Positions 34,797 through 43,329 of a stretch of 64,000 bases of DNA are shown one piece after another; position 1 is the stretch's first letter; every line of letters begins with the position of its first letter. The notes beneath the pieces were generated by a model. It worked only from the letters and a program-made list of their open reading frames with translations. It did not search any database and was not told the origin of the DNA. A program made the translations under genes and the position numbers. This DNA is from Paenibacillus sp. XY044 (lineage in GTDB: Bacteria > Bacillota > Bacilli > Paenibacillales > Paenibacillaceae). The stretch covers positions 792,065-856,064 of the forward strand of contig NZ_NQMO01000001.1 of NCBI RefSeq assembly GCF_002257645.1, given 5' to 3'.

Positions 34797-34978
34797 TTTT
34801 ACCACATTTTCGCAAAACGACGCTATACAAAATACTTTGTTCAATATAACATATATAATATATCAAATTAAGAAATCAGACGATTAGACCATTTTTTTGG
34901 TCAGGATGAATGTTGCGAACCCATGTTCCAGCCGATAATATATATAACAAAATCTCAAATTAAAGTATGGTGATCCTG
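34797..34978. promoter_or_regulatory. AT-rich regulatory region of the GntR-type gene
   Basis: This gap is far richer in A/T than its surroundings. It contains TAACATATATAATATATC around 34847 and GATAATATATATAACA around 34934, both similar to the half-site TAACATAT of the perfect palindrome at 36202-36222. It also contains a GACCA/TGGTC hairpin (34887-34902). Autoregulation by the GntR-type protein is plausible. Exact -35/-10 boxes are ambiguous in the AT-rich run. Confidence 0.4.
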
Positions 34979-36130
34979 TTGAATGTTACCGCACGGACCC
35001 CGCTGTATCAAAAAATACAGCAGTACATCCGGGAACTGATCGAATCGGAAGGCTTAAAATCCGGCGACCGCATCCCGACGGAAAAGGAACTCATGGAACG
35101 CTTTGATGTGAGCAAGATTACGGTCGTGAAGGCACTGACCGGCCTCGCGAATGAAAACATCATCAGCCGGGTTCCCGGAAAAGGCAGCTTTGTCAGTGAG
35201 CCCGAGGCAGCGGAAGAAGCAGAGGTTCCGCGTCCGGTCTTTGGCCGGGCACCGGAAGAGGTGAAGCCGAGAATGGGGCTCATCGGGCTCGTAATGCCGT
35301 CCATTTACGATTATTTTGCCGTCCGTCTGATCGACGGCGTCCGCAAAGGGCTCAGCAGCAAAGGATACCGGACCATGATTCTGCTGTCCGAGGGAGACTT
35401 GGGGCACGAAAAGGAAGCCATCAAAACCTTGAAGCAGATCGGTGCGGAAGGGATTTTGGTTTTCCCTGTGGACGAGGAGCACTATAACGACGAAATTTTG
35501 AACCTGAAGTTCTCCGGCTATCCCTTCGTCCTGATCGACCGGTTCCTGCCGGGCGTCGAGACCAATTATATCGCTGCCGACGGGCGGCTCGGGACAAGGC
35601 TTGCTGTAGAGTATTTGTGGGAGCTGGGCCACCGTGAAATCGCCATTTGCTCCGATTCCCCACTGCAGACTGTCACCGTCCAGGAGCGCATCGAGGGCTA
35701 TATGGACGCCCTAAAGGACAAGGGCGCTCTGATCAATCCGGCCCATATCATTACGGGCTTTCGGATCCATGCCTCGGATGAGCCGGAGAAGCATCCGCTG
35801 TACCGCTACATCCGCAGCGGTCTGGCGACCGCCTATATTACGCTGAACGGCAAGCTTGGCGTGCAGATCCAGCATATGGCAAAGAGAAACGGGCTGTCCA
35901 TCCCGGGCGATCTCTCGATCGTCAGCTTCGACGATCCCACCTCCGTTGTGGAAGATCTCAGCGTTTTTACGCATATCAAGCAGTTTGAATATGAAATGGG
36001 CCTCCGCGCGGCGGAAACGCTGGTGGACATCATTGCGGAGGGGCCGGACCGGAGCGGCGGATACACGAAGACGCTGCTCGTTCCAGAACTGGTCGTCGGG
36101 CAGACGACAGGCCCCGTAAAACCGCGTTAA
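34979..36130 (+). CDS. GntR-family repressor with LacI-type sugar-binding domain
   Basis: A 383-residue regulator of AraR architecture. I prefer TTG 34979, placed after GGTGATC, over ATG 34967. Residues 1-75 are a GntR winged helix (LYQKIQQYIRELIESEGLKSGDRIPTEKELMERFDVSKITVVKAL...GKGSFVSEP). After a linker, residues 100-375 form a periplasmic-binding-like sensor (MGLIGLVMPSIYDYFAVRLIDGVRKGL; LIDRFLPGVETNYIAADGRLGTRLAVEYLWELGHREIAICSD). It precedes a sugar importer whose promoter carries a perfect palindrome, so it is the likely local repressor, released by the imported sugar or a product. The ligand is unknown. Confidence 0.88.
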   Translation: MNVTARTPLYQKIQQYIRELIESEGLKSGDRIPTEKELMERFDVSKITVVKALTGLANENIISRVPGKGSFVSEPEAAEEAEVPRPVFGRAPEEVKPRMGLIGLVMPSIYDYFAVRLIDGVRKGLSSKGYRTMILLSEGDLGHEKEAIKTLKQIGAEGILVFPVDEEHYNDEILNLKFSGYPFVLIDRFLPGVETNYIAADGRLGTRLAVEYLWELGHREIAICSDSPLQTVTVQERIEGYMDALKDKGALINPAHIITGFRIHASDEPEKHPLYRYIRSGLATAYITLNGKLGVQIQHMAKRNGLSIPGDLSIVSFDDPTSVVEDLSVFTHIKQFEYEMGLRAAETLVDIIAEGPDRSGGYTKTLLVPELVVGQTTGPVKPR

Positions 36131-36160
36131 TTCCCCATCGGAAGAAGCGATGCCGAACGA

Positions 36161-36193
36161 AAAAAGACCTTTTCACAACGAAAAGGTCTTTTT
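36161..36193 (+). terminator. intrinsic terminator of the GntR-type gene
   Basis: AAAAAGACCTTTT (36161-36173) pairs perfectly with AAAAGGTCTTTTT (36181-36193), followed by more T's. Confidence 0.92.
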
Positions 36194-36201
36194 TATTTTT
36201 A

Positions 36202-36222
36202 TTAACATATTGAATATGTTAA
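36202..36222. promoter_or_regulatory. 21-bp perfect palindromic operator
   Basis: TTAACATATT (36202-36211), a central G, and AATATGTTAA (36213-36222) mirror each other exactly. It overlaps the -35 box of the sugar locus, so a bound repressor, most likely the adjacent GntR-type protein, would block RNA polymerase. Confidence 0.75.
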
Positions 36223-36238
36223 ATATTTATATTATATT
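36210..36238 (+). promoter_or_regulatory. promoter of the second sugar locus
   Basis: TTGAAT (36210-36215) and TATATT (36233-36238) with an ideal 17-bp spacer. The transcript would have a leader of about 170 bases before the first permease, containing a cre site. Confidence 0.65.
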
Positions 36239-36316
36239 ATGGTTAATCCAAGAGCTTCCAAGATTCTTCATCGTTTCAAGGGAGGTCAAGTAGATAAGAG
36301 AACAGTCTATATGTTA

Positions 36317-36330
36317 TGAAATCGCTTACA
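36317..36330. promoter_or_regulatory. cre site for CcpA
   Basis: TGAAATCGCTTACA fits the catabolite-responsive consensus TGWAANCGNTNWCA at all 14 positions. It lies about 70 bp after the predicted start site, where CcpA can act as a roadblock under good carbon supply. Confidence 0.8.
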
Positions 36331-36417
36331 ACTTTTTTTGAGGGGAGGAAGACGTAAAAGCAAGCCCTTTGCCACAACCTGGACTATCCAAACTATCCGA
36401 AAACAGAGGTGGAGCTT

Positions 36418-37329
36418 ATGAGTTCGTCAACACTGTGGAAGCGGATCTGGAAGCATAAGTTGTTTTACTTGTTCATGCTTCCGGGGATCATCTGGTTTTT
36501 TCTGTTCTCCTACGTTCCGCTTTACGGGGTACAGGTCGCTTTCCGCGATTATACGTTCGTGGGTGGTTTTTCCGGCAGCCCATGGGCGGGACTGAAATAC
36601 TTCAAACAATTTTTCGATTACTACCAATCAACCGACATTATCCGCAATACCATCATCATCAGCCTGATGAAACTGATTATCGGATTTCCGATGCCAATCA
36701 TCCTTGCGATCCTCCTCAATGAAATCCGAAACATGAAATTCAAGAAAACCGTTCAAACTTTATCCTATTTGCCTTATTTCATTTCCTGGATCGTCGTCGT
36801 GACCTTGATGCAGCGCCTCTTCGCCACCTATGGCGGGCCGGTTAACGACCTGCTCTCGTCAATGGGCGTCGAGCCGATCCAATTTCTGTACAACACTTCC
36901 TGGTTCTATGAAGTTATTCTCGGCTCAGATATTTGGAAGAACATAGGCTGGAACTCGATCATCTACATGGCGGCCATCGCCGGTATTGACCAGCAGCTGT
37001 ATGAAGCCGCGAAAATCGACGGCGCCAGCCGTTTCCGCCTGATCTGGCACGTCACCCTGCCGGGCATCCGCAACGTTGCGGTCATTCTGTTCATTTTGGC
37101 GACGGGAAGCCTGATGAGCGCGGGCTTCGAACAGCTCCTGCTTCTGAGCGGTCCGTCCACTGCGTCTATCGGCAGCGTGCTTGACGTCCATGTTATCACC
37201 CAGGGCATCCAGCAAGGCCGTCTAAGCTATGCGGCGGCAGTCGGCTTGTTCCAGAGCCTGATCGCGCTGGTCCTGATCGTCACAGTCAACAGGATTGCGC
37301 GGAAAGTCAGCGACGTATCACTGTTCTAA
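36418..37329 (+). CDS. sugar ABC transporter permease (CUT1, LplB-like)
   Basis: A 303-residue six-helix permease from ATG 36418 after AGAGGTGG (GTG 36409 lies within that site). It opens with WKHKLFYLFMLPGIIWFFLFSYVPLYGVQVAFRDYTF. The EAA motif is YEAAKIDGASRFRLIWHVTLPGI near residue 200. It is co-transcribed with the next three genes. As in the first sugar locus there is no ATPase gene, so a shared MsmX-type ATPase is expected. Confidence 0.92.
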   Translation: MSSSTLWKRIWKHKLFYLFMLPGIIWFFLFSYVPLYGVQVAFRDYTFVGGFSGSPWAGLKYFKQFFDYYQSTDIIRNTIIISLMKLIIGFPMPIILAILLNEIRNMKFKKTVQTLSYLPYFISWIVVVTLMQRLFATYGGPVNDLLSSMGVEPIQFLYNTSWFYEVILGSDIWKNIGWNSIIYMAAIAGIDQQLYEAAKIDGASRFRLIWHVTLPGIRNVAVILFILATGSLMSAGFEQLLLLSGPSTASIGSVLDVHVITQGIQQGRLSYAAAVGLFQSLIALVLIVTVNRIARKVSDVSLF

Positions 37330-37341
37330 GGAGGGAACCCC

Positions 37342-38238
37342 GTGGAGAAACGATCGTTTTCCTGGTTTACCGTATTGAATTACTTCCTGCTTTCGCTGTT
37401 TGCCTTTTCCATGATTTATCCGTTCATTTACGTACTCGTATATTCGCTTAATGACGGTAAGGATTCCATGCTGGGGGCGCTGTACTTCTATCCGCGGAAG
37501 TTCACGCTGGACAATTACGCCCAGGTGTTCGACAATGCGCAGATTTGGCAGGCTTACAAAATCACGATTTTGCGGACGCTGCTCGGCACGGTGCTCAGCG
37601 TGCTGCTCAGTACGCTGATGGCTTACGCCTTGTCCAAAAAAACGCTGCCTGGGCGCACGTTTTTCACCTTTTACATTTTTCTGCCTACGATTTTCAGCGC
37701 AGGCTTTATCCCGTATTTCATTACGCTGCAGAAGCTTCACCTGATCAACAACTTCTGGGTGTATGTCATTCCGTTCTTGTTCAATTTTATGCATATCGTC
37801 ATCATTCGGACGTTTATTCAAGGCATTCCCGAAGAGCTCGAGGAAGCCGCCCGCATTGACGGTCTGGGCGATTTCCAGATCTTCATGCGCATCATTCTGC
37901 CGCTGTCCGGTCCGGTGCTGGCCACCATATCGCTGTTCGTCGGCGTGATGCACTGGAACGACTGGTTCACCGGCACCTATTACGTGTCGAACAAAAGCCT
38001 CATTCCGGTGCAAACCCTGCTTCAGCAAATGCTGACCGAAGCGGAAGCGCTGTCGTCCTCGATGCAGCGGGCGGCGCAGCAGGGAGGACAGACCGTCAAT
38101 GTCAGTGCGGCGGGGGCTACGCCGGAGTCGCTCCGGATGGCGCTGCTCGTCATTACCGTATTTCCGATCCTGTGCATCTACCCGTTCCTGCAGCGTTATT
38201 TTGTCAAGGGAACGATGATCGGATCCGTCAAGGGGTAA
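37342..38238 (+). CDS. sugar ABC transporter permease (CUT1, LplC-like)
   Basis: A 298-residue partner permease starting at GTG 37342 after AAGGAGGG, 12 bp downstream of the first. The EAA loop is LEEAARIDGLGDFQIFMRIILPLSGP near residue 170, and the C-terminus YPFLQRYFVKGTMIGSVKG is typical. Between helices 5 and 6 it has a longer loop rich in Ala/Gln/Gly (MQRAAQQGGQTVNVSAAG) than the equivalent protein at 22071-22949. Confidence 0.92.
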   Translation: MEKRSFSWFTVLNYFLLSLFAFSMIYPFIYVLVYSLNDGKDSMLGALYFYPRKFTLDNYAQVFDNAQIWQAYKITILRTLLGTVLSVLLSTLMAYALSKKTLPGRTFFTFYIFLPTIFSAGFIPYFITLQKLHLINNFWVYVIPFLFNFMHIVIIRTFIQGIPEELEEAARIDGLGDFQIFMRIILPLSGPVLATISLFVGVMHWNDWFTGTYYVSNKSLIPVQTLLQQMLTEAEALSSSMQRAAQQGGQTVNVSAAGATPESLRMALLVITVFPILCIYPFLQRYFVKGTMIGSVKG

Positions 38239-38246
38239 GGATAGAC

Positions 38247-38262
38247 GTCCTGCATGCGGGAC
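38247..38262 (+). other. short intercistronic hairpin
   Basis: GTCCTG (38247-38252) pairs with CGGGAC (38257-38262) around CATG. It lies in the 61-bp gap between permease and binding-protein genes and may protect the downstream message. Confidence 0.35.
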
Positions 38263-38299
38263 TATATCATATACATTCATTCAAATTGGGAGGGTTCAT

Positions 38300-39961
38300 A
38301 TGAGAAAAAAGCGGTTTAAATTGGCAGCTTCTCTGATGGCGTTTACCCTGATATCCGGCATGCTGTACGGATGCAGCAGCAGCGGTGGCAGCGGCGACAG
38401 CGCGGACGGGGGAGACGGAGGCTCGGATTCCAAGACGGTCACGGTCACGGTGCTGAATAACTGGAACGGTTCTTCGGGTTCCGATTCCGAAACGAACCCT
38501 GTTCTCAAGGCCATTGAAGAGAAAACCGGCATCAAGGTGAAAATCGACTACACGAAAGGCAGCGAGGCCGAGAAGGTCAACACGATCTTTGCAACGCAGG
38601 ATCTGCCGGACATTTATACCGGTCCTGCCTGGGGCGGCGAACTGGACGGCATCATCAAGGCCGCCAAAGAAGGCCAGCTCGTGGATTTGACGGACAAAAT
38701 CGACCAGTATCCGAACCTGGCCAAGGCGATTGCCAAGGAAAACGTACCGCCGGCCCTGTACGAAAAGGCGATCGGCGGGATTGACGGCAAAAAGTACATG
38801 ATGTTCCAAAACCAGCCGGCAACCGACAAGGACGTTAACGACTGGCTGTATGGATTTTACGTGCGGAAGGATATTGCCGACAAGGTCGGGGTCGATCCGC
38901 AGTCCGTGAAGACCAAGGACGATTTGTACAATTTCTTGAAAAAGATCAAGGATGCCAACCTGAGCGAAAACGGTGCGCCTGTCATTCCGCTCGGCGGCTT
39001 CCATGACGGCTGGGCGGTAGGCATCGGGAATACGATGTTCTACGGGGCCGACTACCAGGACAAAGGCGACGGCACGCTGGAGCATGTGTTCTTCACGAAA
39101 GCTTATGAGGATTACACGCTGTATTACCGCAAGCTGATTTCCGAAGGCCTGCTGGATCCGGATGCCTTTACGCAAACCGACCCGATCGCCAACGAGAAAA
39201 TCAAGCAAGGGCGCATCGCGGTGCTGTCGGCGCACTATCCTGCCATCTTGGATGCTTCCAAGGAATATGTGAAAGCGCATCCGGGCAGCGATTATGTACC
39301 GGTTGGACCTTTGGAGCGCGCAGGGGCGGAACCGAACCGTCCGGTGGACCTGAACATTCAAGGCAATAACGTTACTGTCATTACGAAAAAAGCCAAAAAC
39401 GTCGATGCCGCACTGAAACTGCTCGATTTCCTCGCTTCCGACGAAGGCTTTATGCTTGTGCATTACGGCATTCAGGGAACGCAATGGGATATGGTTGATG
39501 GCAAACCGACCGCCAAACAGGAATGGTTCGACAAGTTTACGGCGGACACGACAGGCAAGGCCAAGAAGAACGAAGGCATCAGCATCGGGCTGGAAAATAT
39601 GACCGGCATGGACCGCATTAATTCGGTCGGCGGCGGAGATATTTGGGCGGACCAGGATCGCCTGAAAGCGATGGACAACGCGCGTAAAATTTTGCGTCCG
39701 AACGGCATTAGCGTCATTTCCGCTTTCAACCCGGGGGATGTCATCGCGAAATCGCCGCAATGGGATACGCTGAAGCCGTCCATGGACCAAATCGGCGACG
39801 TATGGAAGCAGGCGATCTTCGCCAAGTCGGACGACGCAGCTCTCAAGGTGATCAACGATCTGCGCGGGCAAATCAAAAACACAGGTTATGATGACGCCAT
39901 GAAGTTTGTAAATGAAGAATTGAAAGGGAAAGAAGTCATCAAATTGTCGATGCCGAACTAA
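38300..39961 (+). CDS. sugar ABC transporter substrate-binding lipoprotein
   Basis: A 553-residue family 1 solute-binding protein from ATG 38300 after GGGAGGG. The signal peptide ends at the lipobox LYGCS (Cys near residue 25), followed by a Ser/Gly/Asp linker. The mature part has the LplA-like two-lobed fold (TVLNNWNGSSGSDSETNPVLKAIEEKTGIKVKI; DLPDIYTGPAWGGELDGII; KIDQYPNLAKAIAKENVPPALYEKAIGGIDGKKYMM). Unlike the binding protein at 19361-20983 it lacks the calcium-loop segment. It should supply the ligand for the two permeases; the ligand may be the substrate of the 732-residue protein that follows. Confidence 0.92.
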   Translation: MRKKRFKLAASLMAFTLISGMLYGCSSSGGSGDSADGGDGGSDSKTVTVTVLNNWNGSSGSDSETNPVLKAIEEKTGIKVKIDYTKGSEAEKVNTIFATQDLPDIYTGPAWGGELDGIIKAAKEGQLVDLTDKIDQYPNLAKAIAKENVPPALYEKAIGGIDGKKYMMFQNQPATDKDVNDWLYGFYVRKDIADKVGVDPQSVKTKDDLYNFLKKIKDANLSENGAPVIPLGGFHDGWAVGIGNTMFYGADYQDKGDGTLEHVFFTKAYEDYTLYYRKLISEGLLDPDAFTQTDPIANEKIKQGRIAVLSAHYPAILDASKEYVKAHPGSDYVPVGPLERAGAEPNRPVDLNIQGNNVTVITKKAKNVDAALKLLDFLASDEGFMLVHYGIQGTQWDMVDGKPTAKQEWFDKFTADTTGKAKKNEGISIGLENMTGMDRINSVGGGDIWADQDRLKAMDNARKILRPNGISVISAFNPGDVIAKSPQWDTLKPSMDQIGDVWKQAIFAKSDDAALKVINDLRGQIKNTGYDDAMKFVNEELKGKEVIKLSMPN

Positions 39962-39976
39962 AAGGAGGGTTCACCC

Positions 39977-42175
39977 TTGAACAGCCGATTAGGAAGCAAG
40001 GGGCCGGAATGGACGGGATTTCAGGAATCTCGTCCCTATGGGCCGAAGTATGATCTCCGGACGGATTTCGTCATGGTTTACGGCATATCGGAAGATTTGC
40101 CGCAGCGCATTCAGGGCTGGAAGCAGGCAGGATACACGGTTCATCTGATGACTGGCGTGTCTTGGGGGGAGTACCAGGATTATTTATACGGCCGCTTTGA
40201 CGGACGCAATCACTGGGATGAAGCCCAGGTCAACCGGGCAGGCGATCAGGTAAGTCACGGCAAGGATGTCCCGTATATGGTGCCGACCATCTCGTTCGCC
40301 GAATATTTGGCGACCCATATCAAGCAGGCGATCGACAGCGGGGTAGAGGCCATCCATATGGAAGAACCGGAATTTTGGGCAGCTTCGGGTTATTCCGAAG
40401 CCTTCAAGCGGGAATGGCGAAACTACTACGGCGAGGATTGGATTCCCCCGCACTCGTCGCCGGACGCCCAATACCGCGCTTCCAAGCTGAAAGCTTATGT
40501 GTACTACCGGGCGCTGGACCGCATCTGCAGCCAGATGAAGGAGTACGCGCTTGTCCACTACGGGCGGACGGTCCGTTTCTATGTTCCGACGCACAGCCTG
40601 ATCAACTATACGCAGTGGCGGATCATCAGTCCAGAGGCGCTGCTCGTAAACATGCCGGCCTGCGACGGATTCATCGCCCAGATCTGGACGGGAACCTCCC
40701 GGACCGAAAATGTATACAAGGGTGTCCGCAAAGAGCGCACCTTTGAAACGGCATTTCTGGAGTATGGCGTCATGCAGGAACTGACCCGCGGCACGGGCCG
40801 CGAAATGTGGTTCCTTCACGACCCGATCGAGGACAATCCGCGGTATACATGGAAGGATTACGCGAAGAATTACCGCTCAACGGTCGTAGCTTCGCTGCTG
40901 CATCCGGGGGTCTCCCAATATGAGGTATGCCCTTGGCCTTGGCGGGTGTTCGAGCTGGGGTATCCGAAGGAGGACGGCAGCGGCAAGGAAATCATTCCGG
41001 CCGGCTATAAAACGTCCCTGCTCACCATCATGAACGTGCTGCGTGACATCCACCGGTATGACGGGGATGTGCAGGAAGGCGAGGCGACGACCGGGATCGG
41101 CGTTCTGCTGGCGAACTCCGCGATGTATCAGCGGGGGGACGTCGACCCGGATGAAGCTGATCGCAAGCAGGAGTTTAAGTACGACGGCACCTCAGGTACG
41201 GAAGAGCTGAGCGAAGCGCAGCAGGAGCTGTTGGACTGGTCGGCCTTTTACGGGATGGCGCTGCCTCTCGTCAAGGCCGGCATTCCGCTGCGGCCGGTCC
41301 AGCTGGACAATATCCTGACCTTTCCCGGATATTTGGCGGGTTACCGCGTGTTAGTGCTGAGCTACGAGCTGATGAAGCCGGAGCATCCCGGCATCCATCA
41401 GGTTCTTGGGCAGTGGGTTCGCGAGGGAGGCGTACTGATCTATTACGGCGACGGAAGCGATCCTTTCCACACCGTGCAGGAATGGTGGAACCGCGACGCC
41501 CGCCGCGCCTATGACCGACCGGAAGAGCATCTGTTCGAGTCGATGGGGCTTGGGCGTAATCCAGGGGAAGGTGAGCACCGGGTCGGCGATGGTGCCGTGC
41601 TGTACTACCGGCAGCATCCTGCCGAGCTGTCCCGCTCGGAAGCTGGCGCCAAGCAGGTCCTAGGCAGCGTGAAACAGGCGCTTCAATTACGCGGTGAGCG
41701 GGATTCCTACCTTGAGAGCGGCCTGCTTCACATCCGGCGTGGACCATATGTGATTGCGCATGCGCTCGACGAGCGGGACGCAGCGGAGCCCGCGGCACAG
41801 CTTGAAGGGTCGTTCGTCGACATCTTCGAGCCGGAGCTGCCGGTGCTGGACCGGGTGGAGCTTCAGCCCGGCGATGACCGCCTTCTGTTTGATTTGAACC
41901 ATCCGGCTGCACAGTCGACAGACCAGCCGGCGATTCTTGTCAGCGCATCCCGGATTCGCGAGGAGCAATACCTTGATGGTAAGCTGACATTCGTCTCCGA
42001 GTCCCCTTCCGAGATGACGGTCAGCACGCGTCTTCGCGTCCCGGCCGCTCCGTCAGCGGTGACGGCAGGCGGACAGCCGGCGGCGTTTGCCTATGATTCC
42101 GGTTCGAAAACGGTTCTGATTCAATACCCCGGCGTGCCGGAAGGGATTGAGATTGTGGTCACTTGGCCGGAATAA
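39977..42175 (+). CDS. probable TIM-barrel glycoside hydrolase of unassigned family
   Basis: A 732-residue protein starting at TTG 39977 after AAAGGAGGG, last in the sugar-importer operon. I do not recognise its family. Residues 30-370 look like a GH-A type barrel: YTVHLMTGVSWGEYQDYLYG, AIHMEEPEFWAASGYSEAFKREWRNYYG (Glu of the HMEEPE motif, near residue 123, could be the acid/base), VRFYVPTHSLINY and VVASLLHPGVSQYEVCPWPWRVF. Residues 440-560 (AGYRVLVLSYELMKPEHPGIHQVLGQWVREGGVLIYYGDGSDPF) resemble the trimerisation/Rossmann domain of GH42-type beta-galactosidases. The end is a beta-sandwich. There is no signal peptide, so it should act on the imported sugar. Function is inferred from fold impression and context. 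Confidence 0.65.
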   Translation: MNSRLGSKGPEWTGFQESRPYGPKYDLRTDFVMVYGISEDLPQRIQGWKQAGYTVHLMTGVSWGEYQDYLYGRFDGRNHWDEAQVNRAGDQVSHGKDVPYMVPTISFAEYLATHIKQAIDSGVEAIHMEEPEFWAASGYSEAFKREWRNYYGEDWIPPHSSPDAQYRASKLKAYVYYRALDRICSQMKEYALVHYGRTVRFYVPTHSLINYTQWRIISPEALLVNMPACDGFIAQIWTGTSRTENVYKGVRKERTFETAFLEYGVMQELTRGTGREMWFLHDPIEDNPRYTWKDYAKNYRSTVVASLLHPGVSQYEVCPWPWRVFELGYPKEDGSGKEIIPAGYKTSLLTIMNVLRDIHRYDGDVQEGEATTGIGVLLANSAMYQRGDVDPDEADRKQEFKYDGTSGTEELSEAQQELLDWSAFYGMALPLVKAGIPLRPVQLDNILTFPGYLAGYRVLVLSYELMKPEHPGIHQVLGQWVREGGVLIYYGDGSDPFHTVQEWWNRDARRAYDRPEEHLFESMGLGRNPGEGEHRVGDGAVLYYRQHPAELSRSEAGAKQVLGSVKQALQLRGERDSYLESGLLHIRRGPYVIAHALDERDAAEPAAQLEGSFVDIFEPELPVLDRVELQPGDDRLLFDLNHPAAQSTDQPAILVSASRIREEQYLDGKLTFVSESPSEMTVSTRLRVPAAPSAVTAGGQPAAFAYDSGSKTVLIQYPGVPEGIEIVVTWPE

Positions 42176-42235
42176 AGGTCCCTGATTATATCTGACGGAA
42201 TGATCATAATGAGAAAACCAGTAAGATGTTGAGTC

Positions 42236-42274
42236 AAAAAAACCGGCGGAGCCTATTGGGTCCGCCGGTTTTTT
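42236..42274 (+). terminator. intrinsic terminator of the second sugar locus
   Basis: AAAAAAACCGGCGGA (42236-42250) pairs with TCCGCCGGTTTTTT (42261-42274), perfect apart from the tract end. Confidence 0.92.
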
Positions 42275-42364
42275 GCTGAATTTAAAGCGGATCGCATGAA
42301 CGTATTCGGCCGATCAAAATTTTTTATCGGGGTGATGACAGCTTGTCCCGGCTTGTCCACCGGT

Positions 42365-42394
42365 TTGAAGCAGCCCTCTAATTTGTGTTAGAAT
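42365..42394 (+). promoter_or_regulatory. probable promoter of the small membrane protein gene
   Basis: TTGAAG (42365-42370) and TAGAAT (42389-42394), 18-bp spacer, 37 bp before the start codon. Confidence 0.45.
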
Positions 42395-42430
42395 AATCAT
42401 ATATGAATTTTTCACAAGAGGGGGGATAGG

Positions 42431-42790
42431 ATGGCAGCATGGATGAATAGACTTCGGATGATGTTCATTGTCGTTCTTGGCGTTATTCAAATGGCAACCT
42501 TTCCCATTCCCTTTGAAGTAGAAGTATTCACTTCCCCTGCAAGTTCAACGGAAACCGAAACGGTGTACAGCCGGATCGATCCTCCAAGCAAACCGCTGGT
42601 ACGTAAAACGCCAACCCTCATGCAGAGGCTTATCATGCTGGCGTCAGCTCTTCCGCTGTTTTTTGTGCTGCCGCTGCTGCTCTTGCTGCGTATTCCCAAA
42701 CCGCGGCTTCCATTTGTTCCGTGTATTTTTCTCCGTAAAAAGTATTTGCTGCTGCTTCCGATTAAATTTACCTCGAGTTACGTGGCTTAA
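42431..42790 (+). CDS. small hydrophobic protein of unknown function
   Basis: A 119-residue protein from ATG 42431 after GAGGGGGGATAGG. It has a hydrophobic N-terminal segment (residues 9-27, possibly an uncleaved anchor), a Ser/Thr/Pro-rich external stretch (SPASSTETETVYSRIDPPSKP), a second membrane helix (residues 66-88, LASALPLFFVLPLLLLLRI) and a basic, hydrophobic tail. I find no family resemblance. It is flanked by a terminator and a long non-coding gap, so it is likely monocistronic. Coding is supported by the strong ribosome site and a plausible promoter. Confidence 0.5.
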   Translation: MAAWMNRLRMMFIVVLGVIQMATFPIPFEVEVFTSPASSTETETVYSRIDPPSKPLVRKTPTLMQRLIMLASALPLFFVLPLLLLLRIPKPRLPFVPCIFLRKKYLLLLPIKFTSSYVA

Positions 42791-43329
42791 TATCCTTCCT
42801 GTATAGACGGTTCCTTATTGGCGTGCGCCGGGGGCATCCTCGCACCTGGTCTGCAAAAAAAGCCGATAGCGGGACGGTTCGTTTCGTGTACCCAAAAATC
42901 GATGAATAAGCGTTGTTTTATTGATTCTTAAACGAAAAACGTTGAGGCGCCGATCGGCTTCTTTTCAAAGTGATTCCATGCGCAATTTCTTAGTAAATGG
43001 GTTATTTCATGGCTCTTAAAGCGATGGCTTAGGTGGATAGGCTTTGTGATACTTGGATGGTTTGTTTTTCTGCAAAGACTGGTCTAGGCATGAACGAGAA
43101 TGGTAAAGGCAGGATTGATCCGGACTGATCTGATCTGGATTTACTTCTGATTGGTATGGCTTCGATGCCATTGTGTAGAGCTTTGTTGCGGCGTTATGAG
43201 TTGGAGTCGTGATTGTTGCGGATGCCATGTGCTTTTTTCGAAAAAAAGATGCATTCTGCCATTTGCAACAACCCAACAATATGTGAAATGTTTCTCAAAT
43301 TAATCATGTAATTACAGGAGGCTATTCTC
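42791..43329 (+). other. 539-bp non-coding gap before khtT
   Basis: Apart from the nested inverted repeats at 42860-42960, I see no convincing ORF with a ribosome site here. The stretch 42960-43320 is moderately AT-rich with no clear promoter. It does not match the c-di-AMP (ydaO) riboswitch consensus, which I looked for because the downstream genes encode a K+ antiporter. Confidence 0.5.
42860..42966 (+). ncRNA. candidate folded RNA or long terminator
   Basis: Nested pairings on one axis: AAGCCGAT (42860-42867) with ATCGGCTT (42953-42960), TTCGTTT (42878-42884) with AAACGAA (42930-42936), AATC (42897-42900) with GATT (42923-42926), and AATAA (42905-42909) with TTATT (42918-42922). The outer helix is preceded by seven A's and followed by CTTTTC, so the whole may end transcription. 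Unrecognised class; it could be chance. Confidence 0.3.

Noticed and set aside
38267..39871. 534-codon open frame antisense to the solute-binding gene
   Set aside because: Same pattern: antisense to a well-supported gene, with biased His/Arg/Val composition and no family motif.
42791..43329. c-di-AMP (ydaO-type) riboswitch before khtTU
   Set aside because: Expected on biological grounds, but the conserved consensus blocks of that class are not visible in the gap.
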